From: Myxococcales bacterium 68-20
Lineage (GTDB): Bacteria; Myxococcota_A; Polyangia; Polyangiales; Polyangiaceae
Length of the DNA: 64,000 nucleotides
Direction: 5' to 3'
Assembly: GCA_001899635.1 (NCBI GenBank)
Contig: MKVQ01000020.1
Coordinates: 1 to 64,000, forward strand
In this document: piece by piece, positions 51,447-60,657 of the stretch
How positions within the stretch are numbered: the first letter of the stretch is position 1
Layout: every line of letters starts with the position of its first letter
The notes under the pieces: generated by a model
What the model was told of the DNA's origin: nothing
Database searches by the model: none
Seen by the model: only the letters and a program-made list of their open reading frames with translations
Program-made: the position numbers and the translations under genes

Positions 51447-53975
51447 TCACGAGATCACGCGGAGCGAGCCCTTCACGACGCCGTAGCCACCTTCGGTGCG
51501 GAGCTCCTTCCACACGCCGGCCGAGCGTGCGGGGTCGTCGATCGCCCGCCGGTAGGCCTCGACGAGGCGACCGACGTCGGCGGCGGTCTCGCGTACGAGC
51601 TCGACCCGGAAGCGCCGCACGCCCGCGCGCGCGAGCTCGGGGAGGAGCTGCACCGCGCTCTGCGGTCGGGCGTGGAAGACCGTGTTGCGGCAGCCGACGT
51701 CGGCCTCGACCGGATGCTCCATCCCGGCGCGATCACGCAGCGAGACGCGGTGCTTCTCGCAGGGACGACCGCACGTCTTGTAGTCGCGCCCCTCGGAGAG
51801 GAGCGCGGCGATCACGCAGTGCTCCATGTGGAAGAGCGCCATCGGATGATGGAGCACGGTCTCCATCCACGGGCCGAACGGCGTGCGTGCGAGGGCGAGG
51901 AGCTGAGCGGCGTCGAGATCGAACGACGGCGTGAATGCGTGCAGGCCGCGCGCGAGCACCTCGGCGGCGGTGACGCGGTTGGTGACGTTGAGGGAGAAGT
52001 CACCGATCGCCTGCCTCGCCGTGGAGCCGGCATCGCTTCCCTCCGCCCGACCCAGCTCGCGGAGCGCGCCGAGGCCGCGGACGAGGAGGGCGTCCGGCGC
52101 GAGCGACGCGATGTAGCGATCGATCTTCTCCTCGCCGGGCTTTCGGATGCGCGGCGGCGCCACGCCGACGAACGCGCCGGCATGACGTGCGCGGAGCGCT
52201 CGCAGCGCCTCACCGGTGCCCGTCAGCTCGAGGAAGTCGAGGTAGACGCCAGCAGCGCCGGCATCGAGCGCGCTCGTCGCCTGCTCGAGCGTTCGACAGA
52301 GGACGAAGAGGCCCGCATCGGGCGGCGCGCGGTCCGGCACCTTCGCCGACGCGACGAGGTCCGAGCAATGGGCGTCGGTCGTCGCATGCGCCGCGTGCGG
52401 CGGAGCAGCCTCGACGAGCGCCGCCACGAGCGCCCGCCGCGCACGGTTGAGCGAAGAGAGCGGGATGATCGTGCCGGGCGGAAGACCGACGTCGAGCGCA
52501 CCGAGCTCGAACGGCGAATCGCCGAGCCTGCCGAGCTTGTCCCGAAGCGTGGCCTCGTCGATCGGCGCCGAGCGCGCCTCTTCGACGGCCGCGTCGCCGG
52601 TCACCCGCGCATAGGCGCCGGCGCTCGTCTTACCTTCGAGGACGAAAGGCTCACCCGCGCGACCGGCGATGCGGATCGAGACGGGCGTCTTCCGCTCGTG
52701 ACCGGCATCGCGCGCGAGGATCCGCTTCTCGACGCCGGGCGCGCTCGTCTTGTGGACCCGACGCGACACCCCCTGGGTGACGTCGGTCACCGCCGTGTCG
52801 GGACCGAGCCACAGGCGCGCGGTCGACCCGGCCGGCGCGCGCTCGACGTCCTTGCCGGCGATCTCGATCGCCCATACGCGTCCGCCGAGCTCGCCCGCGC
52901 CCGCGAAGCCGCCCTCGACGAGGAGACCATCGCCGCGCGCGACCTCGGCTTCGAGCTTCACGACGAGCCAGGCTCGCCCGCGCGCGCGCTCCACTTGACG
53001 AAGCGCACCGACGAGCAAGCCGCGGTGATCGCACGACCTTCCCTCGACGAGGCGCTGGTGATCGACGCCGGGGAAGAACCCGGGCCCCGAGCCCCGCGTG
53101 AAGGTCTGGAGCGCATCGCGACGTTCCTCGTCGGTCGGTCCCTCGCCTGCGCCGATGGCCGCGTCGATCGCCTTGCGGTAGAGGCGCGTCGTCGCCGCGA
53201 CGTACTCGGGTCCCTTGAGACGGCCTTCGATTTTGAGCGATGCGACCCCGAGCTTCACGAGATCGGGGACGAGCTTCGAAGACTCGAGGTCCTCGGGGGA
53301 GAGCAGGTACGCGGCGTCATCGGTGTCGACGCGCTCGCCGTCGACGACGAGCTCGTACGGAAGCCGGCACGCCTGCGCGCACGCGCCTCGGTTGGCGCTT
53401 CGCCCGCCGATGGCCTCGCTCGTGAGGCACTGGCCCGAATACGAGATGCAGAGCGCACCGTGGACGAAGACCTCGACCTCGACGTCGGTCCCTGCCCGGA
53501 TCTTCGCAATGTCGTCGAGGGAGAGCTCGCGCGCGAGGATCACGCGGGTCGCGCCGAGCTCCTTCGCGAGCTCGACCGACGACGCATCCGTGCAGGTCAT
53601 CTGGGTGGAGGCATGCACCGGCAGCTCGGGCGCGATCGCTCGAGCGAGCATCGCGACGCCGAGGTCCTGGACGATCACCGCGTCGACGCCCGCCGCAGCG
53701 CATGCACGGACGGCGCGCTCGACGGCCTCGAGCTCCTCGTCGAACACGAGTGTGTTCAACGTCACGTAGCCGCGAGCGCCGTGCTCGTGGAGCCAGCGCA
53801 TCGTGCGGCCGAGCTCTTCGACGTCGAAGTTCGTCGCACGCGCGCGGGCGTTGAAGCCCTGGAGGCCGAAGTAGACCGCGTCGGCACCGGCGCGTACGGC
53901 GGCCTCGAGCGCGGCGCGATCGCCGGCAGGCGCGAGGACCTCGGGTCGCCAGGACGCCGGCGTGGAGCGGGACAT
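51447..53975 (-). CDS. U32 family peptidase-like protein (RlhA/TrhP type)
   Basis: 842 residues from ATG 53975. The N-terminal barrel (PEVLAPAGDRAALEAAVRAG) carries the U32 signature CISYSGQCLTSEAIGGRSAN then RGACAQACR, with C176, C183, C199 and C203. A central DUF3656-type region and a second U32-like half follow, with MEHCVIAALLSEGRDY and TCGRPCEKHRVSL. E. coli relatives RlhA and TrhP hydroxylate 23S rRNA or tRNA wobble uridines using an iron-sulphur centre, so RNA modification is more likely than proteolysis. Cytoplasmic; solitary. Confidence 0.85.
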   Translation of the reverse strand: MSRSTPASWRPEVLAPAGDRAALEAAVRAGADAVYFGLQGFNARARATNFDVEELGRTMRWLHEHGARGYVTLNTLVFDEELEAVERAVRACAAAGVDAVIVQDLGVAMLARAIAPELPVHASTQMTCTDASSVELAKELGATRVILARELSLDDIAKIRAGTDVEVEVFVHGALCISYSGQCLTSEAIGGRSANRGACAQACRLPYELVVDGERVDTDDAAYLLSPEDLESSKLVPDLVKLGVASLKIEGRLKGPEYVAATTRLYRKAIDAAIGAGEGPTDEERRDALQTFTRGSGPGFFPGVDHQRLVEGRSCDHRGLLVGALRQVERARGRAWLVVKLEAEVARGDGLLVEGGFAGAGELGGRVWAIEIAGKDVERAPAGSTARLWLGPDTAVTDVTQGVSRRVHKTSAPGVEKRILARDAGHERKTPVSIRIAGRAGEPFVLEGKTSAGAYARVTGDAAVEEARSAPIDEATLRDKLGRLGDSPFELGALDVGLPPGTIIPLSSLNRARRALVAALVEAAPPHAAHATTDAHCSDLVASAKVPDRAPPDAGLFVLCRTLEQATSALDAGAAGVYLDFLELTGTGEALRALRARHAGAFVGVAPPRIRKPGEEKIDRYIASLAPDALLVRGLGALRELGRAEGSDAGSTARQAIGDFSLNVTNRVTAAEVLARGLHAFTPSFDLDAAQLLALARTPFGPWMETVLHHPMALFHMEHCVIAALLSEGRDYKTCGRPCEKHRVSLRDRAGMEHPVEADVGCRNTVFHARPQSAVQLLPELARAGVRRFRVELVRETAADVGRLVEAYRRAIDDPARSAGVWKELRTEGGYGVVKGSLRVIS

Positions 53976-54070
53976 GGCAGCCGTCTTTAGCGCAAACGGG
54001 AAGGAAATCACGCCTCGCCGTGCAGTACCGCTCCGGGCCTCGGTGCTGTGCTCTACGATGCAGGCCCTCG

Positions 54071-55000
54071 ATGCCCGTATCGGTCGTGCTCCTCGTCGTC
54101 GCGTCCGCGCTCGCGCATGCGTCCTGGAACGCGATCCTGAAGCGATGCCGCGATCCCGAGAACGCGATCGCGAGCATGATGTCCGTCGCGGCGGTGTGCG
54201 GGGTGATCTTCGCCGCCATCCTGCGCATGCCGATGCCGTCGGCAACGAGCCTCGGGTGGTGTCTCACCGCGGGTGTGCTCGAGGTGGGTTACTTCGTGAC
54301 GCTCGCGCGGGCGCTCTCGCGGGCGCCGCTCGGGAGCGTATACACCGTCGTGCGCGGCGGAGCGCTCCTGATGGTGTGGCCCCTCTCCGTGCTGCTCCTC
54401 GGCGAGCCGCTCAGCATCACGCGCATGGGAGGCACGCTCCTCGTCGTGCTCGGCCTCGCGGCGACGGGGGCGAGCGAGCGGATGCCCGCGCGCGCCCCAG
54501 CGCAGCCCGACCCGCCTTCATCGGATGATGTCGCGCGCCCCGACGACGCGGAGGCCGGCGGCGACAGCGCCGAGCCGAATGCGACGCTGCGCTCGGGCAT
54601 CGCCGTGGCGGCGCTCTGCGCGGTCTTCGTCGGCGGCTATCATCTCGCGTACAAGCTGGCTCTGGAGAACGGCGGCCGCCCCGAGGCGGTCGTGTCGATC
54701 TCGCTCTCGACCGCCTCGATCCTCAACGTCGCGGCGCTCGGAGCTCGTCGCAAGCTCGCGCTCGACGCGCTTCGGGCGCAGCCGATGCGCATCGTCACCG
54801 GTGGGCTGCTCGCAAGCCTCGGCTTCCTCGTCGTCCTGTCGGCGATGAAGGACGAAGGCGCCGGCGTGATCCTCACGCTGCGCAATACGTCGATCCTCTT
54901 CGCACAGGTGCTGGCGTTCGCGCTCGGCGAGCGACCGCGCCGCCTCGGCATCGTCGGCGCGGTCCTCGTGACGGTAGGCGCGGTCCTGCTCGCTCTCTGA
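54071..55000 (+). CDS. EamA/DMT-superfamily transporter
   Basis: 309 residues from ATG 54071, about 10 membrane helices in two EamA repeats (SVVLLVVASALAHASWNAIL at the start; GIAVAALCAVFVGGYHLAYK after a Pro/Asp-rich loop at ~140-175). Typical repeat ends are LLLGEPLSITRMGGTLLVVL and FALGERPRRLGIVGAVLVTV. A drug/metabolite exporter; substrate unknown. The start lies 95 bp from the divergent U32 gene. Confidence 0.85.
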   Translation: MPVSVVLLVVASALAHASWNAILKRCRDPENAIASMMSVAAVCGVIFAAILRMPMPSATSLGWCLTAGVLEVGYFVTLARALSRAPLGSVYTVVRGGALLMVWPLSVLLLGEPLSITRMGGTLLVVLGLAATGASERMPARAPAQPDPPSSDDVARPDDAEAGGDSAEPNATLRSGIAVAALCAVFVGGYHLAYKLALENGGRPEAVVSISLSTASILNVAALGARRKLALDALRAQPMRIVTGGLLASLGFLVVLSAMKDEGAGVILTLRNTSILFAQVLAFALGERPRRLGIVGAVLVTVGAVLLAL

Positions 55001-55032
55001 GAGCTCCAGCCCGGACTAAGCTCGAGCGCCCC

Positions 55033-57066
55033 TCACTCCGTCACGCAGGGCGCATCCACCGCGGCAGGCGCGGAGACCACGGCCGTCCCGGTGGTGCGGA
55101 ACGTCTCGTGGAAGCAGCCGTACTGGTGCATGACGGCTTCGAGCTTCCGGTAGATCTGGTGACCGTCGTTGCCTGCGTTGTCGTACTGGACGACGACGCT
55201 GGTGAACGGAGTGCCGGTCGACGCCTGCATGTTCGTCTTCACCGGATAGGAGAGCGGCGCGTCGATGCCGATCAGCGAGAGCGCCTGATCCATCGTCGGC
55301 CACACGGAGTCGCCGACGCGCGGATGGTGGTACGCGAGGGCCATCGCATCGAAGACGGTCTCGGGGAAGTACGAGTCGGCCTTCCCGACGGGCACGTAGA
55401 GCGAACGCGACGGATGCCCGGGGAGCGGATCGTGCGCGATGCGCGGGACGCTGACCATCGGATCGACCGGCTCGAGCGCCGTCTCGGCGACGTGCACCGC
55501 GGGATGGAGGAACGTGAGCTTCTCGGTCGTCTTCATCACCAACGACAGGAGTCCCGCCACACCCGGGATCGTGTTCGTCCGCAGGATGAAGTACGTCCAG
55601 TAGCCGCCGGCACCCGTGGGCACCGCGAGCTTGATCCGCTCGTCGGACGCCGTGACGAGGTTCGTGTACATGCCGCCCATCGACTGTCCCTGCGCATGCG
55701 GCGAGGGCGCGAAGCGGAAGGCGTCCTCGCCCGCGGGGAGCGTCGGCCCGGTACAGGCCGCGACCACCGACGCCGGGATCCGCACGCGCTCGAGCGCAGA
55801 GATGAAGAGACGCGACTCGATGACTCCCTGCCGGAACGTGTCGCGCGTCGCGACCATGTTGTTGACGTTCACGTAGTCGAAGTCTTTCGCGCCCGGGACG
55901 CGCTCGGGGCTCATCGGCAGCGCAGCGCCGGCGACCGCGAAATGCCGTTTCGCGAGCACGGTCGCCGGCCATCGATCGTTGCTCGCGTTGTTGTCGCCGC
56001 CATCGATGACCTGGCGCGAGACGCCACCGGAGCCGTGGAAGTAAACGACGAGCGGATAGCCGCCGGCCGGCATCGGCTCCTTCGGCAGCGCGAGCGACAC
56101 GCCGATCGCCTCGTCCCGCTGCTTCACGGGCGCACCGTCGGGCCCGACGTCGAAGAGGCCCTCGGTGTTGAAGGGAGGGACTCCACGCTGGAACTGCGGG
56201 AGCGTGATCGTCGCGCGCACGTGACAGAACGGCGAATCGTCTCCGCTGGTCTCGGCCTCCAGCGCGTAGCCTGAGACGTCCGCGGTGTACTGCGCGAGCA
56301 CCTTCGTCCCGATCGCGTTCGTGTCGGCGACGACGTCGCCCGTCGTGAACACGGTCGCGCCTACGACATCCGCGCGCGCGATGCTCAGCTTGTCGAGCGT
56401 CTCCCAGAGCGGAGCGTAGAGGTCACGCATCGCGGCACCTCGCTCACCCGCGGGGGTCTCGCCGCGCGCGAGAGCTGCGAGCATCGCCGGCGCCTCCGGC
56501 GTGGCCCCGGACTCGAGGCCGACCCCGCGCGTGACGACGAACGCGTACTTGCGCTTCGGCGCGAGGATGAACCCGGGACGCGCTGCGATCGCGATCAGGT
56601 TCTCGGGAACGTACGGGTCCGCGTTCGGCGTGTGCGCGACCACGGGCACCGCCGTCCCGCGCGCCGGTGATGCGGGGTCGACGTCGAGCAGGAGCAACGG
56701 AGCATGCGCCCCACCTTCGACGACGACCTCGGGGTCACGCGGCGCAGGCTTGGCGGTCAGCTTGAAGTACCCGACCGGGACGACGGGGAACGCCTTCCGC
56801 TGCGTTGCTCCGAGCTTCAGCCCCGCGAGGATCGGAACGCCGGGATCGGGGAACGACGCGAGGTCGGGCGTCCCGTCGGTCGTGAGCCGGAGATCGGACG
56901 GGTACGGGAAGTCGAAGAAGGCGCCCTCCGCATCGAGCTTCGCGTTCGGATCGAAGGCGATCGTCGCCGGCGAAGCGCCGCCGGACTTTTCATCGTCCGA
57001 GCACGCCGGTCCGGAGACGGCCAGGAGCAGGAGCGCTGAGACGGAGAGGACGGCTCGGAGTCGCAT
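55033..57066 (-). CDS. Large alpha/beta-hydrolase lipoprotein
   Basis: 677 residues from ATG 57066; the signal ends VSGPACSDDE with a lipidated Cys. The N-terminal domain (FFDFPYPSDLRLTTDGTPDL, RKYAFVVTRGV) resembles the Lipase_bact_N region of bacterial extracellular lipases. The C-terminal alpha/beta hydrolase part has PLVVYFHGSGGVSR (oxyanion region) and the nucleophile elbow GQSMGG with Ser462. The family includes surface lipases/esterases; the substrate is unknown. Convergent with the EamA gene (32 bp between stops). Confidence 0.75.
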   Translation of the reverse strand: MRLRAVLSVSALLLLAVSGPACSDDEKSGGASPATIAFDPNAKLDAEGAFFDFPYPSDLRLTTDGTPDLASFPDPGVPILAGLKLGATQRKAFPVVPVGYFKLTAKPAPRDPEVVVEGGAHAPLLLLDVDPASPARGTAVPVVAHTPNADPYVPENLIAIAARPGFILAPKRKYAFVVTRGVGLESGATPEAPAMLAALARGETPAGERGAAMRDLYAPLWETLDKLSIARADVVGATVFTTGDVVADTNAIGTKVLAQYTADVSGYALEAETSGDDSPFCHVRATITLPQFQRGVPPFNTEGLFDVGPDGAPVKQRDEAIGVSLALPKEPMPAGGYPLVVYFHGSGGVSRQVIDGGDNNASNDRWPATVLAKRHFAVAGAALPMSPERVPGAKDFDYVNVNNMVATRDTFRQGVIESRLFISALERVRIPASVVAACTGPTLPAGEDAFRFAPSPHAQGQSMGGMYTNLVTASDERIKLAVPTGAGGYWTYFILRTNTIPGVAGLLSLVMKTTEKLTFLHPAVHVAETALEPVDPMVSVPRIAHDPLPGHPSRSLYVPVGKADSYFPETVFDAMALAYHHPRVGDSVWPTMDQALSLIGIDAPLSYPVKTNMQASTGTPFTSVVVQYDNAGNDGHQIYRKLEAVMHQYGCFHETFRTTGTAVVSAPAAVDAPCVTE

Positions 57067-57178
57067 GATCGATGCAGGGCGTAGCATTTTACGTCGTAAA
57101 GGCAATCGGCCCGCGGGATGCGGCCCGACTGCGAAGCATACGTCGAGTCGCCGGAGCCCGCGGTAGGATCGCCGGCCG

Positions 57179-58189
57179 ATGATCGACGATGAGACGCCCG
57201 ACGCCACCTTGACCGAAGCCGATCTCGACGGCGTCTTCCCCGAGGGTTTCTACGCGACGACGAACTTCCAGACGGACGTGCGCGTCGACGGTGCCTGGCT
57301 CGAGGTCGCACGACCGGAGATGGATGTCGGCGTCCGCGTCGTCCGCGAGCCGTCCGGCGTGCGTGCCGAGGCCTGCCCGATGCATCGCGTGAAGAAGGGC
57401 GACCTCCTCGTGGTCGGCGACCGGGGCGTCCGTGTCCGGCTACCACCCCGGAGCTCGACGGAGGGCGAAGCATTCCGCTTCATGTCCTCCGGCGTCTCCA
57501 CCGAGCGGCCGAAGGCGCGACTCATCCGCGATGTGGCGCTCGCGATGAAGGAAGCCCACGCGGCGAAGAAGAAGGTCCTCCTCGTCGGCGGTCCGGCGAT
57601 CGTCCACAGCGGGAGCGCCCCGCTCCTCGCGGCCCTCATCCGCGATGGCTGGATCGACGTCCTCTTCGCCGGCAACGCCCTCGCCGCCCACGACATCGAG
57701 GCGGCGATGTTCGGCACGTCGCTCGGGATCGAGCTCTCGCGCGGAGAGAACGTGCCTCACGGGCACCAGCATCACCTTCGCGCGATCAACCGGGTACGGC
57801 GCGCAGGCTCGATCGCCGCCGCCGTCCGCGAGGGGCTCGTGACGAGCGGCGTGATGCACGCGTGCGTGACCAAGCCGATCCCGTTCGTCCTCTGCGGATC
57901 GATCCGCGACGACGGCCCGCTTCCGGACGTCGTGACCGACTCCGTCGCCGCCGCCGATGCGATGCGCGCCCAGGTCGAAGGCGTCGGCGTCGCGATCGTC
58001 GTCGCAACGACGCTCCACGGGGTGGCCACCGGGAACATGTTGCCGGCGAGCGTCTTCACGTTCTCCGTCGACACGAGCGCCGACAGCGTGATCAAGCTGG
58101 TCGATCGCGGCACCCATCAGGCGGTCGGGATCGTCACCGACTGCGAGTACTTCCTGAGCGAGCTCGGGAGAGCCCTGAAGGAGACCTGA
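57179..58189 (+). CDS. TIGR00300/LOR-SDH-domain protein (ornithine cyclodeaminase type)
   Basis: 336 residues from ATG 57179. The N-terminal LOR/SDH domain shows FPEGFYATTNFQTDVRVDG then WLEVARPEMDVGVRVV. The C-terminal domain has VLLVGGPAIVHSGSAPLLAA, WIDVLFAGNALAAHDIEAAM and GHQHHLRAINRV, the TIGR00300 pattern. Relatives (the C-terminal half of cyanobacterial AgrE/ArgZ and archaeal stand-alone forms) convert ornithine to proline and ammonia using NAD. That reaction is inferred from the family. The spermidine-synthase-like pair follows 69 bp downstream on the same strand. Confidence 0.8.
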   Translation: MIDDETPDATLTEADLDGVFPEGFYATTNFQTDVRVDGAWLEVARPEMDVGVRVVREPSGVRAEACPMHRVKKGDLLVVGDRGVRVRLPPRSSTEGEAFRFMSSGVSTERPKARLIRDVALAMKEAHAAKKKVLLVGGPAIVHSGSAPLLAALIRDGWIDVLFAGNALAAHDIEAAMFGTSLGIELSRGENVPHGHQHHLRAINRVRRAGSIAAAVREGLVTSGVMHACVTKPIPFVLCGSIRDDGPLPDVVTDSVAAADAMRAQVEGVGVAIVVATTLHGVATGNMLPASVFTFSVDTSADSVIKLVDRGTHQAVGIVTDCEYFLSELGRALKET

Positions 58190-58258
58190 AGCAGCCACGG
58201 GAAGACCGAGCCCCCGAACGGACCATCGCCAGTTGGCAGTTGTAGTAGCGTTCCGGCC

Positions 58259-58975
58259 ATGCCGGGTCGCCTCTGGATCTACGCTGTCTTCCTTCTATCG
58301 GGCTTTGCGGCGCTGCTCTACCAGGTCGTCTGGCAACGGGCGCTCTACACGATCTACGGGATCAACATCGAGAGCGTCACCATGGTGGTGACCGCGTTCA
58401 TGCTCGGCCTCGGCGTGGGAAGCCTCGCAGGCGGCATCGTCTCGAAGGACGCGAAGCGCCCCGTCCTCCTCTACTTCTCGCTCGTCGAGCTCGGGATCGG
58501 CCTCTTCGGTCTCGTCTCGCTCTCCGTGTTCCACGCCGTGGGCAACGTGACCCTCGGGATGAGCGCCGTGCCGACCTTCATCGTCACGTTCCTCCTCGTG
58601 CTCGTCCCCACGATGCTGATGGGAAGCACGCTCCCGCTGCTCGTCGCGCACCTCGTCCGCGAGAACAAGAACGTCGGCAAGAGCGTCGGCACGCTCTACT
58701 TCGTGAACACGCTCGGCTCGGCGTTCGCGTCGGCTGCCTCGGTGCTCTTCATCCTCGGCAAGGCGGGGCAGTCGGGCTCGATCCGGATCGCGGCGCTCCT
58801 CAACATCACCGTGAGCCTCCTCGCCTACGTGGCGCACCGGCGCGCGATGCGGCCGGGAGAGGTCGCTCGGACACTCGCGGCGGCGATGACGACGGACGAG
58901 AACGCCGGTGACGGCGGAGCTCGTGACGGAACAGCGGCCTCGGCGGAGCAGCCGAAGGCGATGGAGTCGGTCTGA
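58259..58975 (+). CDS. Membrane half of a split spermidine-synthase-like protein (N-terminal part)
   Basis: 238 residues, about six membrane helices. It opens LWIYAVFLLSGFAALLYQVV then WQRALYTIYG, the standard start of bacterial fused MFS/spermidine-synthase proteins. LVELGIGLFGLVSLSVF and PTMLMGSTLPLLVAHLV are typical of helices 3-5. It ends in a charged tail where the fused protein would continue. The stop overlaps the next start as TGATG (58973-58977). Inner membrane; probably forms one unit with its neighbour. Confidence 0.8.
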   Translation: MPGRLWIYAVFLLSGFAALLYQVVWQRALYTIYGINIESVTMVVTAFMLGLGVGSLAGGIVSKDAKRPVLLYFSLVELGIGLFGLVSLSVFHAVGNVTLGMSAVPTFIVTFLLVLVPTMLMGSTLPLLVAHLVRENKNVGKSVGTLYFVNTLGSAFASAASVLFILGKAGQSGSIRIAALLNITVSLLAYVAHRRAMRPGEVARTLAAAMTTDENAGDGGARDGTAASAEQPKAMESV

Positions 58976-60549
58976 TGGGATTCGCCGTTGCTCTCGCCGT
59001 CGCCGCCGTCGCCGGCTTCATCGCGCTCTCGTACGAGATCCTCTGGTACCGCGTCATCTCGTACGCGAGCTGGGGTCTCCCCGGTGCGTTCGGTCTCCTC
59101 CTCGCCGCCTACCTGTTCGGCCTCGCGATCGGCTCGCGCATCGCAGGCGCGTTCTGCAAGGACAAGACGCAGGCCGGCGACACGAAGCAGCTCCGTGCCC
59201 TCGCCGTCTTCACCTTCGTCGCGAACCTGGTCGCCTGGCTCGTCGTCCCCGCCTTCGGCCTCAGCGCGAAGAAGTACGACTGGCCGCCTGCGCTCGCCGC
59301 GGTCGCCGTCGCCGCCGCGCTGCTCGGGGCGATCCTCCCGCTCGTCGCCCACTTCGGCATCAAGCCCGACGAAAAGGCTGGCGCGAACCTCAGCTACATC
59401 TACCTCTCGAACATCATCGGCTCCGCCGCCGGGAGCCTCGTCACCGGCTTCGTGTTCCTCGACCAGTGGTCGCTCCCGACCATCGGAGCGGTCATCGCGT
59501 GCATCGGGATGGTGCTCGTCGCGGCCCTGCTCTTCCTCGCGGAGCTGCCGAGCACCGGCCGCCTCGCGAGCCTCGCCTCGCTCGCCCTCGTATCCGTCCT
59601 CCTCTTGAAGGCGACCCCCGCGGTCTACGACCGGATCTGGGAGCGCCTCCTCTACAAGCGGAACTTCGACGAGACGAGCACGCGCTTCCTCGACATCGTC
59701 GAGACCAAGAGCGGCGTCATCACGGTCACGCAGGACGGCACCGTCTACGGCGGCGGCGCGTACGACGGGCGCGTGAGCACGTCGATCCAGCACGACCGCA
59801 ACGGCATCTTCCGCGCGCATGCCCTGGCGGCGATGCACCCGTCGCCGAAGCGCGTCCTCATGATCGGCCTCGCGACGGGCGCCTGGGCGCAGATCGTCGC
59901 GCACCTCCCGCACGTGGAGAAGCTCACCGTCGTCGAGATCAACCCGGGCTACCTCACGCTGATCTCGAAGTACGACCAGGTGAAGAGCCTGCTCTCGAAC
60001 CCGAAGGTCGAGATCGTCGTCGACGACGGCCGCCGCTGGCTGAACCGCCATACCGATCAGAAGTTCGACGCCGTGGTGATGAACACCACCTGGAACTGGC
60101 GCGGTCACAGCACGAACCTGCTCTCGGTCGAGTTCCTCGAGCTCGTACGATCGCGCCTTCTGCCGGGCGGCATGATGTACTTCAACACGACGTCTTCCGA
60201 CGACGTGAAGAAGACGGCGGCCACCGTCTTCCCGCATGCGCTTCGCGTTTACAACTTCATGGCCGTCAGCGACTCGCCCTTCTCGTTCGACAAGGAGCGC
60301 TGGCGCACCACGCTCACGACGATGACGATCGACGGCGAGCCGATCATCGAGGACTCCGCCGACGGAAAGGCGTTCCTCGACGAGCTCGTGAGCTACGCCG
60401 ACAGCGTGAACGGACCGCCGCGCGACGACGGCATCGAGAAGCGCGAGAGCGTGCTCGCTCGCGTGGACGCGGCCGGCGCGAAGATCATCACCGACGACAA
60501 CATGGTGACCGAGTGGCGCCAGGTCCTCCGCTTCCAGGAGCCGCCCTGA
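58975..60549 (+). CDS. Spermidine-synthase-like protein, second half, altered active site
   Basis: 524 residues. Helices fill residues ~1-215, starting FIALSYEILWYRVISYASWG, followed by a methyltransferase-fold domain: RVLMIGLATGAWAQIV (296-302 replaces the usual GGGDG), VVEINP (E321) and VVDDGRRWL (D350-D351). Where aminopropyltransferases have DSSDP-x-GP with the catalytic Asp, this one reads VVMNTTWNWRGHSTNLLSVE. SAM-type binding residues are partly kept but the catalytic acid is lost, so aminopropyl transfer is doubtful. Together the two genes make 762 residues, the size of fused family members. Confidence 0.8.
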   Translation: MGFAVALAVAAVAGFIALSYEILWYRVISYASWGLPGAFGLLLAAYLFGLAIGSRIAGAFCKDKTQAGDTKQLRALAVFTFVANLVAWLVVPAFGLSAKKYDWPPALAAVAVAAALLGAILPLVAHFGIKPDEKAGANLSYIYLSNIIGSAAGSLVTGFVFLDQWSLPTIGAVIACIGMVLVAALLFLAELPSTGRLASLASLALVSVLLLKATPAVYDRIWERLLYKRNFDETSTRFLDIVETKSGVITVTQDGTVYGGGAYDGRVSTSIQHDRNGIFRAHALAAMHPSPKRVLMIGLATGAWAQIVAHLPHVEKLTVVEINPGYLTLISKYDQVKSLLSNPKVEIVVDDGRRWLNRHTDQKFDAVVMNTTWNWRGHSTNLLSVEFLELVRSRLLPGGMMYFNTTSSDDVKKTAATVFPHALRVYNFMAVSDSPFSFDKERWRTTLTTMTIDGEPIIEDSADGKAFLDELVSYADSVNGPPRDDGIEKRESVLARVDAAGAKIITDDNMVTEWRQVLRFQEPP

Positions 60550-60569
60550 CACAGCGCCGCCCCGAGTCC

Positions 60570-60589
60570 CCGTTCGAAGGACCGAACGG
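60570..60589. terminator. Hairpin between convergent genes
   Basis: Perfect 7-bp inverted repeat CCGTTCG (60570-60576) and CGAACGG (60583-60589) with a 6-nt loop, 21 bp past the spermidine-synthase-like stop and before the end of the convergent lipoprotein gene. A likely terminator, without a T tract. Confidence 0.45.
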
Positions 60590-60657
60590 CTGAACGGGAA
60601 ATCGAGGCTCACGCATGAAGGACGTCTCGTCGCTTCATGCTGCGACCTCCTCCGCGC

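Noticed and set aside
51423-53990. 855-codon plus-strand frame opposite the U32 gene
   Set aside because: Exact mirror of the well-supported U32 gene; no signal, domain or ribosome site.
58825-60612. 595-codon minus-strand frame opposite the spermidine-synthase-like gene
   Set aside because: Antisense shadow with no recognisable domain.
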